DNA of 64,000 bases from Lachnospiraceae bacterium (lineage in GTDB: Bacteria > Bacillota > Clostridia > Lachnospirales > Lachnospiraceae): assembly GCA_017518735.1 (NCBI GenBank), contig JAFWTY010000034.1, positions 1 to 64,000 on the forward strand, in the 5' to 3' direction. This document shows positions 34,445 through 43,562 of the stretch, piece by piece. Both the position numbers and the translations under genes were made by a program. The notes under the pieces are model-generated. The model was not told the origin of the DNA, ran no database searches, and was given only the letters and a program-made list of their open reading frames with translations. The stretch's first letter is position 1. Every line of letters starts with the position of its first letter.

Positions 34445-36412
34445 TTATTTGGATTTGTCCGTATACTCTTTTGCCATCATCAGAATATCGTAATCCCGGA
34501 TAATATCGGCAATTTGGAAATTCATTTCACCGCTCTGTCTTAATCCGTCCAAATCTCCTGGGCCGCGAAGACGTAAATCTTCTTCCGCTATAAAGAATCC
34601 GTCATTGCTGTTTTTTAATACACTTAATCGTTCATTTTCTTCACATTTTCCGCTTCCGTCTAGGAAGATACAATAGGACTGTGCATCTCCTCTTCCTACA
34701 CGTCCGCGAAGCTGATGAAGCTGGGCTAAACCGAAACGTTCTGCATTTTCAATTAAGATAACGGTGGCATTCGGAACATCAACACCGACCTCCACTACTG
34801 TTGTAGAAATCAAAACATTGGTTTTTCCGTCGGAAAAATCATTCATGACACAGTTTTTATCCGCCTGTTTCATTCTGCCGTGAAGAATGGAATAGGAAAT
34901 CCTGTCACCGAATTTGGCCTGTAATTTGTTCGGATAATCGGTTACGTTTTCCAAAGAGGAATCTTCACTCTCTTCCACCATCGGGCAGATAATATAGGCC
35001 TGATGACCTGCCTTTACTTCCTGATCGATGAAATTATAGGCATTGTTACGAAGCTTTCCGTCGATGATACAGGATTTGATGGGAAGTCGTTTATTCGGTA
35101 AATCCTTCATGACGGTTACGGAAAGATCCGCATATAAGGTCATGGTTAAGGTTCTCGGAATCGGTGTTGCACTCATGATTAAAACGTGAGGTGCATTGCT
35201 CTTATTGGAAAGACTTTCACGCTGTTTGACTCCGAATCGATGTTGTTCATCGGTGATGACCAGGGCGAGATTTTTGAAATTAACTTTCTCCTGGAAGATG
35301 GCATGGGTTCCGATGATACAATCATAGTCTCCGTTTTCTATGCCTTCGTAGATGGCTCTTTTCTTTGCCGCGGTTATAGAACCTGTTAATAATACTGGTT
35401 TCAGTCCAAGGTTATAGTTTTCGTTATCCGCACAGAGTTTGTCATAGTGCTGTTTTGCCAACACTTCGGTGGGGGCCATCATGGCACACTGATATCCGGC
35501 ATTTACGGTATCTGCCATCGATAGAAAGGCCACGAGGGTTTTTCCGCTTCCGACATCGCCCTGAATCAGTCTTCTCATGGCAAAACCGGACTGCAAGTCT
35601 CCTTGTATATCTTGTATTGCTTTTTTCTGAGAATCGGTTAAAGGAAAAGGCAAGGATCTTTCATAGTTCTTACCGGTTTCAAAGTCTTTGATGACATAAT
35701 CGGTCGGTAAAGAGGTGTTTTCCTTCTTAGATTCATTGATTGCCTTTAGAAAGTCCCGAAATTCATCAAAAACAAGACGTTTTCTGGCATTTAAGAACGA
35801 ATCTCTGTCCACGGGAAAATGAAAGTCTTTCAATGCAACGGAAAGGGACGGAAAAGAATATTTTCTGCACTCTTCTTCGGATAAATCGTCCTTCAGAGGA
35901 AAGAATTCATCCATTGCGGTTTTAATGTATTTTTGAATGGATTTGCTTGTAAATCCCTTTGTCAGAGCATAAACGGGTTGTAAGGATTTTAGTTTGCGTT
36001 CATAGTCTTCCGGCTTGAAATATTCAGGCATTTCCATCTGAAGGTGGTTCCCTTTCTTATGAACGGTTCCGAAGAAAACAAAGGAAGAACCTGCTTGAAA
36101 TACGCTCCTTAAATAGGTCTGTCTGAAAAATACCATTTGAAAGACGCCGGTATTGTCGTGTACGGAAAACGTTGTGACGTGCATTTTTGCATTTTTGTTT
36201 TCCCTAAGATTTGAATCAACTTTTGCATAAATTGCAACGGTCTGTCCTTCCGAAACGGTGTTGATTTTGGCAATCTCGGGATATTTGATATAGGTACGCG
36301 GAGCATACCATAACAGATCACGCACATCAAAAAGACCAAGTTTTGCAAGTCCCTGCGCAGTCTTGTCTCCTATGCCTTTTATTTGGTTTAAAGGGATAAG
36401 TCTTAAGTCCAT
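34445..36412 (-). CDS. recG: ATP-dependent DNA helicase RecG
   Basis: A 655-residue branch-migrating helicase for stalled forks and Holliday junctions. N-terminal wedge domain (GDKTAQGLAKLGLFDVRDLLW), then SF2 motor with GDVGSGKTLVAF (Walker A), DEQHRFG, SATPIPRT, and QLRGRVGRG. The frame is open ten codons further, but the extra segment lies inside the terminator hairpin of the upstream gene, so MDLRLIP at 36412 is chosen, although its ribosome-binding site is weak. Confidence 0.94.
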   Translation of the reverse strand: MDLRLIPLNQIKGIGDKTAQGLAKLGLFDVRDLLWYAPRTYIKYPEIAKINTVSEGQTVAIYAKVDSNLRENKNAKMHVTTFSVHDNTGVFQMVFFRQTYLRSVFQAGSSFVFFGTVHKKGNHLQMEMPEYFKPEDYERKLKSLQPVYALTKGFTSKSIQKYIKTAMDEFFPLKDDLSEEECRKYSFPSLSVALKDFHFPVDRDSFLNARKRLVFDEFRDFLKAINESKKENTSLPTDYVIKDFETGKNYERSLPFPLTDSQKKAIQDIQGDLQSGFAMRRLIQGDVGSGKTLVAFLSMADTVNAGYQCAMMAPTEVLAKQHYDKLCADNENYNLGLKPVLLTGSITAAKKRAIYEGIENGDYDCIIGTHAIFQEKVNFKNLALVITDEQHRFGVKQRESLSNKSNAPHVLIMSATPIPRTLTMTLYADLSVTVMKDLPNKRLPIKSCIIDGKLRNNAYNFIDQEVKAGHQAYIICPMVEESEDSSLENVTDYPNKLQAKFGDRISYSILHGRMKQADKNCVMNDFSDGKTNVLISTTVVEVGVDVPNATVILIENAERFGLAQLHQLRGRVGRGDAQSYCIFLDGSGKCEENERLSVLKNSNDGFFIAEEDLRLRGPGDLDGLRQSGEMNFQIADIIRDYDILMMAKEYTDKSK

Positions 36413-36416
36413 CTTT

Positions 36417-36448
36417 TTGAAAAAAGGGATGGCGTAAACCATCCCTTT
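36417..36448 (-). terminator. Terminator of yloV, abutting recG start
   Basis: A perfect 10-bp stem (AAAGGGATGG at 36423-36432 with 36439-36448, 6-nt loop) then six T on minus, 20 bp after the yloV stop and 5-10 bp before the recG ATG. It leaves no room for an independent recG promoter downstream of it. Confidence 0.85.
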
Positions 36449-36468
36449 GAAATACGTTTGCGAATTAT

Positions 36469-38118
36469 TTATTCAACAGAAACTACATAGTAGTAAATCG
36501 GCTGTCCGCCAAACTGAAGCTCGATATCAAGATCCGGAAAAGCTTCTTCCAACTTGGCCTGGAAGGCTTCCGCATCCTCTTCGGAAACATCGCTTCCGTA
36601 GTATACGCTAACCAGCTCGGAATCGCTGTCGGTCATTTCCTTAATCATGGAAAGGGTTACTTCGTCACGGTCTGTTCCAACGGAAAGGATTCCGTCATCA
36701 CCGATTCCCATGAAGTCATCCTGATGGATTTCATGATTGTCGATTACCGTATCACGAACCGCATAAGTTACGGAACCGGACTTCACATTTGCAATTCCTT
36801 CATTCATAGCTTCTTCGTTCTCTTCCACTCCGGATTCTGCCATGAAACTGATTACGGCTGTAATTCCCTGAGGAATGGTCTTGGAAGGAATAACAACGAT
36901 CTTCTTATCGTTTGTTAAATCTCTTGCCTGGTTTGCAGCCATGATGATGTTTTTGTTGTTCGGCAAAATGAAAATGTTATCTGCATTTACATTTTCGATT
37001 GCATTTAACATATCTTCCGTGGAAGGATTCATGGTCTGACCACCGGAAATGATATAATCCACACCGAGGGAGGTGAAGATTTCATTGATACCGTCACCAA
37101 CGGATACAGCGATGAAACCGTATTTCTTTCTCGGTTCATTAGCCTTCTTTACAAGTGCTGCGGGTGCGGGTGCTGCTGCAGCGACAGGTGTTTTTTCTTT
37201 AATCTTTAAGTTAGCAATCTTAATTCCGGACAATGCACCGTATTTTAAGCCTTTCTGAAGAGGGAGACCGGGATCGTTTGTATTTAACGATACTTTTACG
37301 GTTTCGTCATCGTTCGTCTGGATCATAATGGAATCGCCGATGGATTCCAAGTATTCTTTCAGATCAATCTCGTTCTTAATATTGAAATTTTTGCTTAAAA
37401 TAACTTCAAATTCTGCACTGTAGGAGAATTTCAACTCTTCTTCCGCAGCCGGTTTCTCGGATTTCTTTCCGGGAGCGTTGAAAGTCAAATCGATTTCTTT
37501 TCCGCAGAACAGATCATATCCGCCCTGTAATACTTCTACAAGACCCTGTCCGCCGGAATCGACAACGCCCGCTTCCTTTAATACGGGAAGCATGTCGGGA
37601 GTTCTGGCAAGCGTTTCTTTTGCTTCTTCAATGATAGCGCCAAGATATTCTTTCATATCGGTAACGCCTGCGTTGTGAAGCTCTTCTGCCTTACTTGCTA
37701 CTGCAGCTGCAACCGTAAGAATAGTACCTTCCTTCGGCTTCATAACTGCCTTGTATGCGGTTTTTACGGCTCTCTGGGCTGCTTCGTCAAGTTCTGCTAC
37801 ACCGAGAGTATTATAATTTGTGGCTACTTTAGTAAAACCACGGATTAACTGACTTAAGATTACACCGGAGTTTCCTCTTGCTCCGCGAAGCGATCCACCG
37901 GATACTGCCTTGCAGACAGCGGCCATATCGCTGTGAGATACTGCGTTTAATTCTTTCGCAGCGGAAAGAATGGTTAATGTCATATTGGTTCCGGTATCAC
38001 CGTCCGGCACGGGGAATACATTCAGTTCATTGATGTAATCCTTGTTATTTTCCAGATATTTTGCCCCCGCAAGAAACATTTTTGCCAATAATTCGGCAGA
38101 AATCACGTTTGCTGACAT
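36469..38118 (-). CDS. DAK2-domain protein, FakA/YloV type
   Basis: A 549-residue protein. N-terminal DAK2 (Dha kinase L) domain at about 1-200 with NVFPVPDGDTGTNM, GARGNSGVILSQL and VDSGGQGL; the C-terminal half (about 330-549) is the FakA_C domain (FIAVSVGDGINEIF, FILPNNKNIIMAANQA). In Gram-positives FakA phosphorylates fatty acids bound to FakB/DegV proteins. An Ala-Pro-rich linker lies near residues 310-325. Cotranscribed with the Asp23/YloU gene 14 bp upstream. Confidence 0.92.
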   Translation of the reverse strand: MSANVISAELLAKMFLAGAKYLENNKDYINELNVFPVPDGDTGTNMTLTILSAAKELNAVSHSDMAAVCKAVSGGSLRGARGNSGVILSQLIRGFTKVATNYNTLGVAELDEAAQRAVKTAYKAVMKPKEGTILTVAAAVASKAEELHNAGVTDMKEYLGAIIEEAKETLARTPDMLPVLKEAGVVDSGGQGLVEVLQGGYDLFCGKEIDLTFNAPGKKSEKPAAEEELKFSYSAEFEVILSKNFNIKNEIDLKEYLESIGDSIMIQTNDDETVKVSLNTNDPGLPLQKGLKYGALSGIKIANLKIKEKTPVAAAAPAPAALVKKANEPRKKYGFIAVSVGDGINEIFTSLGVDYIISGGQTMNPSTEDMLNAIENVNADNIFILPNNKNIIMAANQARDLTNDKKIVVIPSKTIPQGITAVISFMAESGVEENEEAMNEGIANVKSGSVTYAVRDTVIDNHEIHQDDFMGIGDDGILSVGTDRDEVTLSMIKEMTDSDSELVSVYYGSDVSEEDAEAFQAKLEEAFPDLDIELQFGGQPIYYYVVSVE

Positions 38119-38132
38119 TCGTCCTTATCCTC

Positions 38133-38489
38133 CTAATCCACCACTTTAACGCCTTCGATAAATACGTTAACTTTCTCAACGTCCAAACCGGCGAATTGTT
38201 CTACTTTATATTTCACTTCACTCATCAAATTATTGGCAACAGCTACAACTCCGCAACCGAATGCAACTATAATATGAAGATTGATCGTCACTTTATTGTT
38301 TTCACAGGAAACAATGATTCCTTTTGCCATGCTGTCTTTCTTTAACAGACCGACAAACCCGTCACGTACGTTTACGGCTGCCATTCCGACAACACCATAG
38401 CATTCCAGTGCAACATTTCCTGCAAAGTTTGCTATTACATTATTATCTACGATGATACTTCCCAAATGTGTATCTACAGAATTTTTCAT
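38133..38489 (-). CDS. Asp23/Gls24 family protein (YloU-like)
   Basis: 118 residues from the ATG at 38489, which follows AGGAGG; the frame is open eight codons further without a ribosome site. Asp23/Gls24 fold: GSIIVDNNVIANFAGNVALECYGVVGMAA, later NKVTINLHIIVAFG. These proteins are small cytoplasmic/envelope-stress associated proteins without known catalysis. Conserved neighbour of yloV; divergent from rpmB. Confidence 0.9.
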   Translation of the reverse strand: MKNSVDTHLGSIIVDNNVIANFAGNVALECYGVVGMAAVNVRDGFVGLLKKDSMAKGIIVSCENNKVTINLHIIVAFGCGVVAVANNLMSEVKYKVEQFAGLDVEKVNVFIEGVKVVD

Positions 38490-38568
38490 GCAAAAGCCTC
38501 CTTTTCTACACAAAATTCTTATTAATTATACCCTTTTTTATAAGAAAAGAAAAGATATAATTTTATGC

Positions 38569-38597
38569 TTGATTTTATAGAAACATTCTGTTAAAAT
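38569..38597 (+). promoter_or_regulatory. rpmB promoter
   Basis: TTGATT (38569-38574) and TAAAAT (38592-38597) with 17-bp spacing, 58 bp upstream of rpmB. Confidence 0.7.
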
Positions 38598-38654
38598 AAA
38601 TCCGTTCGAGCCTGCTCGGACAGTTGTAAGTATGCTCTAAGGAGGTGTAAAGAA

Positions 38655-38840
38655 ATGGCAAAATGTGATATTTGTGAAAAGAGCGTTCATTTCGGAAATA
38701 ACGTAAGTCACTCCCATAGACGTTCCAATCATATTTGGAATTCAAATATCAGAAAGGTTAGATGCAAAGTGAACGGCGGAACCCAGACTCTTCATGTTTG
38801 CACCAGATGTTTAAAGTCTAACAGAGTTGAGAGAGCTTAA
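38655..38840 (+). CDS. rpmB: 50S ribosomal protein L28, zinc-ribbon form
   Basis: A 61-residue bL28. The N-terminal CDIC pair and the later CTRC pair form the zinc-binding C+ version, in contrast to zinc-free paralogues; NVSHSHRRSNHIW is the family core. A strong AAGGAGGTG site precedes the ATG. Monocistronic with own promoter and terminator and divergent from yloU-yloV, the usual Firmicutes arrangement. Confidence 0.96.
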   Translation: MAKCDICEKSVHFGNNVSHSHRRSNHIWNSNIRKVRCKVNGGTQTLHVCTRCLKSNRVERA

Positions 38841-38863
38841 TCGTTTTTATACGAATTGGATAT

Positions 38864-38892
38864 AAAAAAAGAACCGAATCGGTTCTTTTTTT
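38864..38892 (+). terminator. Bidirectional terminator between rpmB and ytfJ
   Basis: A 13-bp stem (A7-GAACCG with CGGTTC-T7, loop AAT) with A run and T run on either side, serving both converging genes. Confidence 0.88.
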
Positions 38893-38927
38893 ATTTTTGT
38901 TTATGATTAAAAAATCAAAACACTCTC

Positions 38928-39317
38928 TTACTTTTCTCCGAAAGCAATCTCTTTTGCTTCTTCGTCTTTCACTTTGGAAGGATGTCCTTTTTCTTTGAAA
39001 CGATCCACGAGTTCCGGAATGATATCGAGAATCTTGGTTACGGTATCCTGATTCTTTACATTGACAATCTTCGCTCTTCCTTCATGGATAACCAATACAG
39101 CTGTCGGGGATAATTTTGCGCCCATACCGCCGCATCCGCCGTCTTTCTTTTCGCCGTTGATTGCTCCGGCACCGATACCGAATGAAACATCAATCAAGGG
39201 AACGATAATGGTATCCTCAATGGTTGTTGCCTGTCCTACAACTGTCTTGGTGGATAAGAATCCATCCATTCCGTTTAATAAGGAATCTACAACCCCGTTA
39301 AACTTTCCTTCTGCCAT
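38928..39317 (-). CDS. ytfJ: Spore protein YtfJ/GerW family
   Basis: A 129-residue GerW/YtfJ-family protein: TIIVPLIDVSFGIGAGA, a glycine-rich GGCGGMGAKLSPTAVLVI segment, then DIIPELVDRF. In Bacillus it is needed for active SleB in spores. The start overlaps the DUF2953 gene by 20 bp, the ytfI-ytfJ pairing of spore formers. Suggests that the organism carries at least part of the sporulation set. Confidence 0.9.
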   Translation of the reverse strand: MAEGKFNGVVDSLLNGMDGFLSTKTVVGQATTIEDTIIVPLIDVSFGIGAGAINGEKKDGGCGGMGAKLSPTAVLVIHEGRAKIVNVKNQDTVTKILDIIPELVDRFKEKGHPSKVKDEEAKEIAFGEK

Positions 39318-40293
39318 TTTTCTTGCCCTCCCTTGTGAGTAACTTAATCATCTTATGAATGTGTTTATTGAAATATGCACGTAATACCAGGAATACAATT
39401 CGGAAAATCTGAATGCGTCCTTTTGCAAGGAAATCTGCTTCAAAAACTTTTTCCTGGAAGTTCGCGTTGAAGCGAATCTGCTTCCTGAAATACGGATAGA
39501 TTGCACTGTATGCAATTACCGCTTTGGCGGTATCCGCCGGATCGTCTGCTCCGTAATAGATTTTAGCCCGTAAATAATAGGGTTTGATATGACGGAACAA
39601 TCCTTTGAGCGTCTTCTTCACCATCTCAAAAGCCGGTTTCATGCTCTTATGATGAAGAACTCTGTAATAGTACTGAACTCTTTTATGGAAATACTCAACC
39701 TTTTCTTTGGTTGTTTGATAACGTTCTTTAATACTATACCATTTTTCTTTGCATTTTTGAATGATTTTCTGAATATTTGCTTTGAGTTCCTTGAAGAATC
39801 CTTTTTTCTTCCGTTTCCGTTTCTTCTTCGGAAGATCCTGGTTCATGAATTCTTCGATTTCTTCATCGGTCAATTCGGCGTTTAATTCGTCGAATTCCTC
39901 TTCTTCTGGAATTGTGTCTTTTTCGGAAGTATCGGAAGCTGTGCTTTCTTCCGATAATTGCTGATCCAGAGCGTCTAGCGCATCATCGTCCAAATCGATA
40001 TTGTCTTTCTCTTCCTCCTCATCTTCTCCGGAATCGGAAAAATCATTCTTATATACGGTAAAGAACAATACTTTTGCTTTCAGAAGAGGCTTTCCGTCTT
40101 CGTATGTGAAGTTAGCCCGGATCAAATGGAATAAATAGCTGACACTTGCCTTTGCTTTAAACTTTCCATGATAATCTGCTTCGATTCGATAGAAAATAGG
40201 CCAAAACAGAATGATCAAAAGTAACAGAAGAATAAAGGCCAGGATTCCCAGCAATACAAATCCTATTATTTTTAAAATGCTCAAAAATAACAT
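39298..40293 (-). CDS. DUF2953 protein (YtfI-like)
   Basis: A 331-residue protein with one strongly hydrophobic N-terminal segment (about 5-35), an acidic Asp/Glu/Ser-rich middle (about 95-165), a Lys/Arg-rich stretch (KKKRKRKKKGFF) and a C-terminal DUF2953 region (YGADDPADTAKAVIAYSAIYP). Likely membrane-anchored; function unknown. Paired with ytfJ as in other spore formers. The adjacent acidic and basic low-complexity blocks make it longer than Bacillus YtfI. Confidence 0.82.
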   Translation of the reverse strand: MLFLSILKIIGFVLLGILAFILLLLLIILFWPIFYRIEADYHGKFKAKASVSYLFHLIRANFTYEDGKPLLKAKVLFFTVYKNDFSDSGEDEEEEKDNIDLDDDALDALDQQLSEESTASDTSEKDTIPEEEEFDELNAELTDEEIEEFMNQDLPKKKRKRKKKGFFKELKANIQKIIQKCKEKWYSIKERYQTTKEKVEYFHKRVQYYYRVLHHKSMKPAFEMVKKTLKGLFRHIKPYYLRAKIYYGADDPADTAKAVIAYSAIYPYFRKQIRFNANFQEKVFEADFLAKGRIQIFRIVFLVLRAYFNKHIHKMIKLLTREGKKNGRRKV

Positions 40294-40310
40294 GAGTCAG
40301 TCATTCCTCT

Positions 40311-40706
40311 TTATTCTTCATCTTCGATATCGTCTTCGCTCGGTCTAACCAAGAAAAATCCTTTTACATCATCAAACGAGGAAACGATGTCGCTTTCGGC
40401 TTCGATATAGGCCCGATAATCTAAATTCGGATCTCTCTTTGCGGTACGCTCAATAATATCTTTTAAAATGGCATTCGCATGATCCGCATCGATCGCAAAA
40501 CCGATCACCGTCGGATTGTGACGGGAATAATATCTCCATTTTAAATACCGGATCTCGCAGTATTCCGGGCGGTCCGATTCTTCCGGAAAATAAATGCACG
40601 TCAAAGGCAGCTTGTAAACAGACTCATCTGCATCTTCTTTGCGCTTCTGCTCTATTAAAATGTCTGCGCTTTCATCATCTACGTATAGATTGGATGCATA
40701 AAACAT
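40311..40706 (-). CDS. Conserved-looking cytoplasmic protein, unknown
   Basis: A 131-residue soluble acidic protein with no signal peptide, TM or motif that I recognise. The C-terminus is very acidic (SEDDIEDEE). It lies 17 bp upstream of the DUF2953 gene and presumably shares a transcript with DUF2953-ytfJ, downstream of the CheY terminator. Confidence 0.65.
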   Translation of the reverse strand: MFYASNLYVDDESADILIEQKRKEDADESVYKLPLTCIYFPEESDRPEYCEIRYLKWRYYSRHNPTVIGFAIDADHANAILKDIIERTAKRDPNLDYRAYIEAESDIVSSFDDVKGFFLVRPSEDDIEDEE

Positions 40707-40739
40707 CTGAATACTCCTGTCAAATAAATTCTAAAACAC

Positions 40740-40770
40740 AAAACGAAAGAGCCTAAACTACGGCTCTTTC
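40740..40770 (-). terminator. Terminator of the CheY gene
   Basis: A perfect 9-bp stem (GAAAGAGCC at 40745-40753 with 40762-40770, 8-nt loop) followed on minus by GTTTTGTGTTTT, 12 bp past the stop; it ends the long wall-synthesis/signalling unit. Confidence 0.75.
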
Positions 40771-40781
40771 ATAATCCTTCA

Positions 40782-41141
40782 TTACTTGCTTAATTTGTCA
40801 ACCATTTTCAAAATGGAATCCGCATCAAAAGGCTTGGTTACAAATTCGGAAGCTCCGAGTTTGATGGCATCCATCATTTTGTTCTGCTGACCTGCGGCCG
40901 TTACCATAATGACTTTCGCGTTCTTGTCTTCTTCGCGAATGGTCTTAAGAGCTTCAAGACCATCCATTACAGGCATCGTAATATCCATGGTAACTACCTG
41001 GGGAGAAAACTCTTTGTATTTATTTACACCGTCAAGTCCGTCGACTGCTTCCGCAACAATCTCGTGACCTGCACCTTCCAAAATCCCGCGTAAAATTTTA
41101 CGAGAAGTTCTGGAATCATCTACAATCAATACTTTTGCCAT
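40782..41141 (-). CDS. CheY-like response regulator
   Basis: A 119-residue stand-alone receiver domain. Acidic pair Asp8/Asp9, phosphoacceptor Asp53 in VTMDITMPVMDG, Thr81 and Lys103 in VTKPF are all present, so it should be phosphorylatable. No output domain. It follows the CheX-like gene by 3 bp, suggesting a phosphatase/regulator pair, and lies downstream of FtsW and PBP genes. The kinase is not in this window. Confidence 0.93.
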   Translation of the reverse strand: MAKVLIVDDSRTSRKILRGILEGAGHEIVAEAVDGLDGVNKYKEFSPQVVTMDITMPVMDGLEALKTIREEDKNAKVIMVTAAGQQNKMMDAIKLGASEFVTKPFDADSILKMVDKLSK

Positions 41142-41144
41142 AAT

Positions 41145-42041
41145 TTATTCCCCCTTAACAGTAATCTTTCCTTTTAATGCAGATAAGAGTTTAACTTCTT
41201 TTCCGTTGATGAAAATCGGAATTCTGCAGATTCTATTTGCTGTCAGTACGGATACACCTTCTTTGTAGGTAGGAGGAAGCATATCCACGTAGAATTTCGG
41301 CGAGCAGTCCGAAGCAAACATTCCATTGATGCAGTTGATCAATTCGGCACATGCATCAAGTGCATCGGCATCCACTGTTTCAAATTCTTCACCGGCAAAT
41401 TTATTTGCAATCGTAAGAAGGCTGTTTCCGATGCCGACAAAGCAAAGGCTTCCGTCTGTATCGCCTTTCAATGCCTGCATTGCAAAACCGTTGGTTGCTG
41501 CGGTTTCGGTAACCCATTCAGCCTTACCGATATACAAATCATTATCAATCAGACGCATTAATGTTTTAACGCATACAAGAATATGTTCTTTCTGATATCC
41601 GTCCATATCCAAAGGAAGGAATAAAGGAACAAGCAAATCCGCTTCCCCACTCTTTAAGCGGTCCATTTCGGTCTGGGTAAAATTAAGAGATTTCTGGAAC
41701 TGATCATAACTCTCTTCAATTTCTTCTATCGTCATCATGTTTTCATTGGTAATTACCTGAACAAAGGAAAGATAAAGATTGCCCTGCATACCAAGAAGAT
41801 GTCCAACCTGTTCATCGGTCAGATATCCTTTGGAAACGGCAATGTCACCGAATCTCTTATCCAGCATGGACTGAAGTTTGTTTACTTCGTCTGCCTGTTC
41901 AATTGTCATAAGTTTTTCGGAAACAGCAATAAGACCAAGTTTTACACGAACTTTTTTCTGCTCTTCATATACTTTCTGAAGTTGTTCTTCGGTAAGTTTT
42001 CCGGATTCTTTTAAGAAATTTCCAAATAAGATATGAATCAT
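41145..42041 (-). CDS. CheX-like protein with N-terminal repeat domain
   Basis: 298 residues from the ATG at 42041, which has GGGAGGT; the open frame extends 22 codons further without a site. The N-terminal half has repeated LTEEQLxxVxxxQ segments (KLTEEQLQKVYEEQKKV, YLTDEQVGHLLGMQ) like the type II secretion/PilB N-terminal fold. The C-terminal half (about 140-298) resembles the CheC/CheX family, with ACAELINCINGMFAS corresponding to the E-x2-N phosphatase motif. Probable CheY-P phosphatase or chemotaxis-type adaptor; paired with CheY. Confidence 0.75.
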   Translation of the reverse strand: MIHILFGNFLKESGKLTEEQLQKVYEEQKKVRVKLGLIAVSEKLMTIEQADEVNKLQSMLDKRFGDIAVSKGYLTDEQVGHLLGMQGNLYLSFVQVITNENMMTIEEIEESYDQFQKSLNFTQTEMDRLKSGEADLLVPLFLPLDMDGYQKEHILVCVKTLMRLIDNDLYIGKAEWVTETAATNGFAMQALKGDTDGSLCFVGIGNSLLTIANKFAGEEFETVDADALDACAELINCINGMFASDCSPKFYVDMLPPTYKEGVSVLTANRICRIPIFINGKEVKLLSALKGKITVKGE

Positions 42042-42078
42042 GAAAAATACCTCCCAATAATTATTTAACCCCAAACAT

Positions 42079-42107
42079 ATTTTACAAAATTTTTTGAAAA
42101 ATCGCAA
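42079..42107 (-). promoter_or_regulatory. Promoter of CheX-like/CheY genes
   Basis: TTGCGA (42102-42107) and TAAAAT (42079-42084) on minus, 17-bp spacing, directly after the PBP stop codon. Confidence 0.55.
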
Positions 42108-43562
42108 CTATTCTTGTGACTTTTCCTCAAAATAACAATCAAAAATACGTTTTGCCATCGGCACGGCATAACTACCGCCGGTACCTGCCCCTTCAATGAT
42201 GATGGTAACGGCAATTTCAGGGTCTTCATAGGGCGCAAAACCGGTAAACCAGGCGTGTGATGTACCGCTGGAATCCGCTTCCGCGGAACCTGTCTTTCCG
42301 GCTGATGTATAAGTCGCCGCTTTTAAAACGGTTGCAGTACCCGATGTAACAACGGAACGCATGTAATCCGCAACAACAGCCGCACTCTTTTCATCGGTCA
42401 ATGCTTTGTATACTTCGGGCGTATATGTTTTCATAATGTTGCCATCCGAATTTTCGATTCGCTCCACAAACATCGGTTTCATCAATACACCCTTGTTTGC
42501 GATACAACTTGTGATCATATTCATATGAATCGGCGTTACGGAAGTTTTGCCCTGTCCGATACTGCCCTGTACAACTTCCCAGTCTTCCGCTTCTGCAGTG
42601 ATCGGCGTATGGCTCTTGCTGTATTCAATGTCCAAAGGCAGAGCGGAATCAAAAAGCATTTCCTTCAGTGTTTCACTGAAAGCCTTACGATCTACCGTCG
42701 TACCGATATTGGCAAAGGAACAGTTACAGGATAAAGCAAAAGACGAACGAAGCGTCTGATAACCATGAACGCTTCCGTGGAAACAGGTTATTTTTCTACC
42801 GTCATAATTAAAACGACCGTTACACTGATATCCGTAGTTTTCGTAATTATCCGGATGCTCTTTAACGTATTCCAATAAATCAAGAATTTTAAAGGTGGAA
42901 CCCGGCGGATACAGACCCTGAGTGGCTCTGTTTACAAGTTTGGCAGTTTTTGTGTCATTTACGATATCTTCCCACTCTTCTTCAATATTGTTTGGATCAA
43001 AACAGGGTTTGGAAACCATAGCAAGGATTTTGCCGGTTTTTACTTCGCTGACAACTACGGCGCCTTTGTAATATCCGATCGCATCATAAGCGGTCTTCTG
43101 TAATTCGATATCCAGTGTGGTAATGACGGAGTCTCCGCGGTCTTTCGATTTGGAAATATCATTGTCGACCTTACTCGACAGAGAGGCATTGGAGGTGATA
43201 AGGTTCATATTCATCATATTTTCAATGCCGGTCTTACCCATGGTCGAAAAGCCTACCACATGAGCAAAAAGATCTCCGTAAGGATAGATTCTCGTCTCCG
43301 TATTTCCGGAAACATTGGTCGCAGCAAGTATGGAACCGTCATTAGACGCAATGTTGCCGCGGATATTCTGATGAGCAAGCAAGGCCTGTCTGGGATTGTG
43401 TTCATCGGAAATAACATCATAGCTGTTGTGCGCAACGAAATAAACAATGTTTACGATCAATGCGCCAAACATTCCGATCAGAATCAAAGCGGTCCAGAAA
43501 TGAGCCGATTTCAATAATTCAATTGTTTTGTCTTTTAAATGGATCCAAAAATCTTTTTTCAT
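42108..43562 (-). CDS. Class B penicillin-binding protein (PbpA/FtsI-like)
   Basis: A 484-residue transpeptidase. One N-terminal TM (about 21-43), a short dimerisation-type domain, then the transpeptidase with SxxK at Ser222-Lys225 (PPGSTFK), SCN in ALSCNCSF and KTG in SAGKTGSAE. It crosslinks peptidoglycan with the SEDS glycosyltransferase encoded just upstream, whose stop overlaps this start (ATGA). It lacks PASTA repeats and is short, like PbpA partners of RodA/FtsW in actinobacteria and clostridia. Confidence 0.92.
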   Translation of the reverse strand: MKKDFWIHLKDKTIELLKSAHFWTALILIGMFGALIVNIVYFVAHNSYDVISDEHNPRQALLAHQNIRGNIASNDGSILAATNVSGNTETRIYPYGDLFAHVVGFSTMGKTGIENMMNMNLITSNASLSSKVDNDISKSKDRGDSVITTLDIELQKTAYDAIGYYKGAVVVSEVKTGKILAMVSKPCFDPNNIEEEWEDIVNDTKTAKLVNRATQGLYPPGSTFKILDLLEYVKEHPDNYENYGYQCNGRFNYDGRKITCFHGSVHGYQTLRSSFALSCNCSFANIGTTVDRKAFSETLKEMLFDSALPLDIEYSKSHTPITAEAEDWEVVQGSIGQGKTSVTPIHMNMITSCIANKGVLMKPMFVERIENSDGNIMKTYTPEVYKALTDEKSAAVVADYMRSVVTSGTATVLKAATYTSAGKTGSAEADSSGTSHAWFTGFAPYEDPEIAVTIIIEGAGTGGSYAVPMAKRIFDCYFEEKSQE

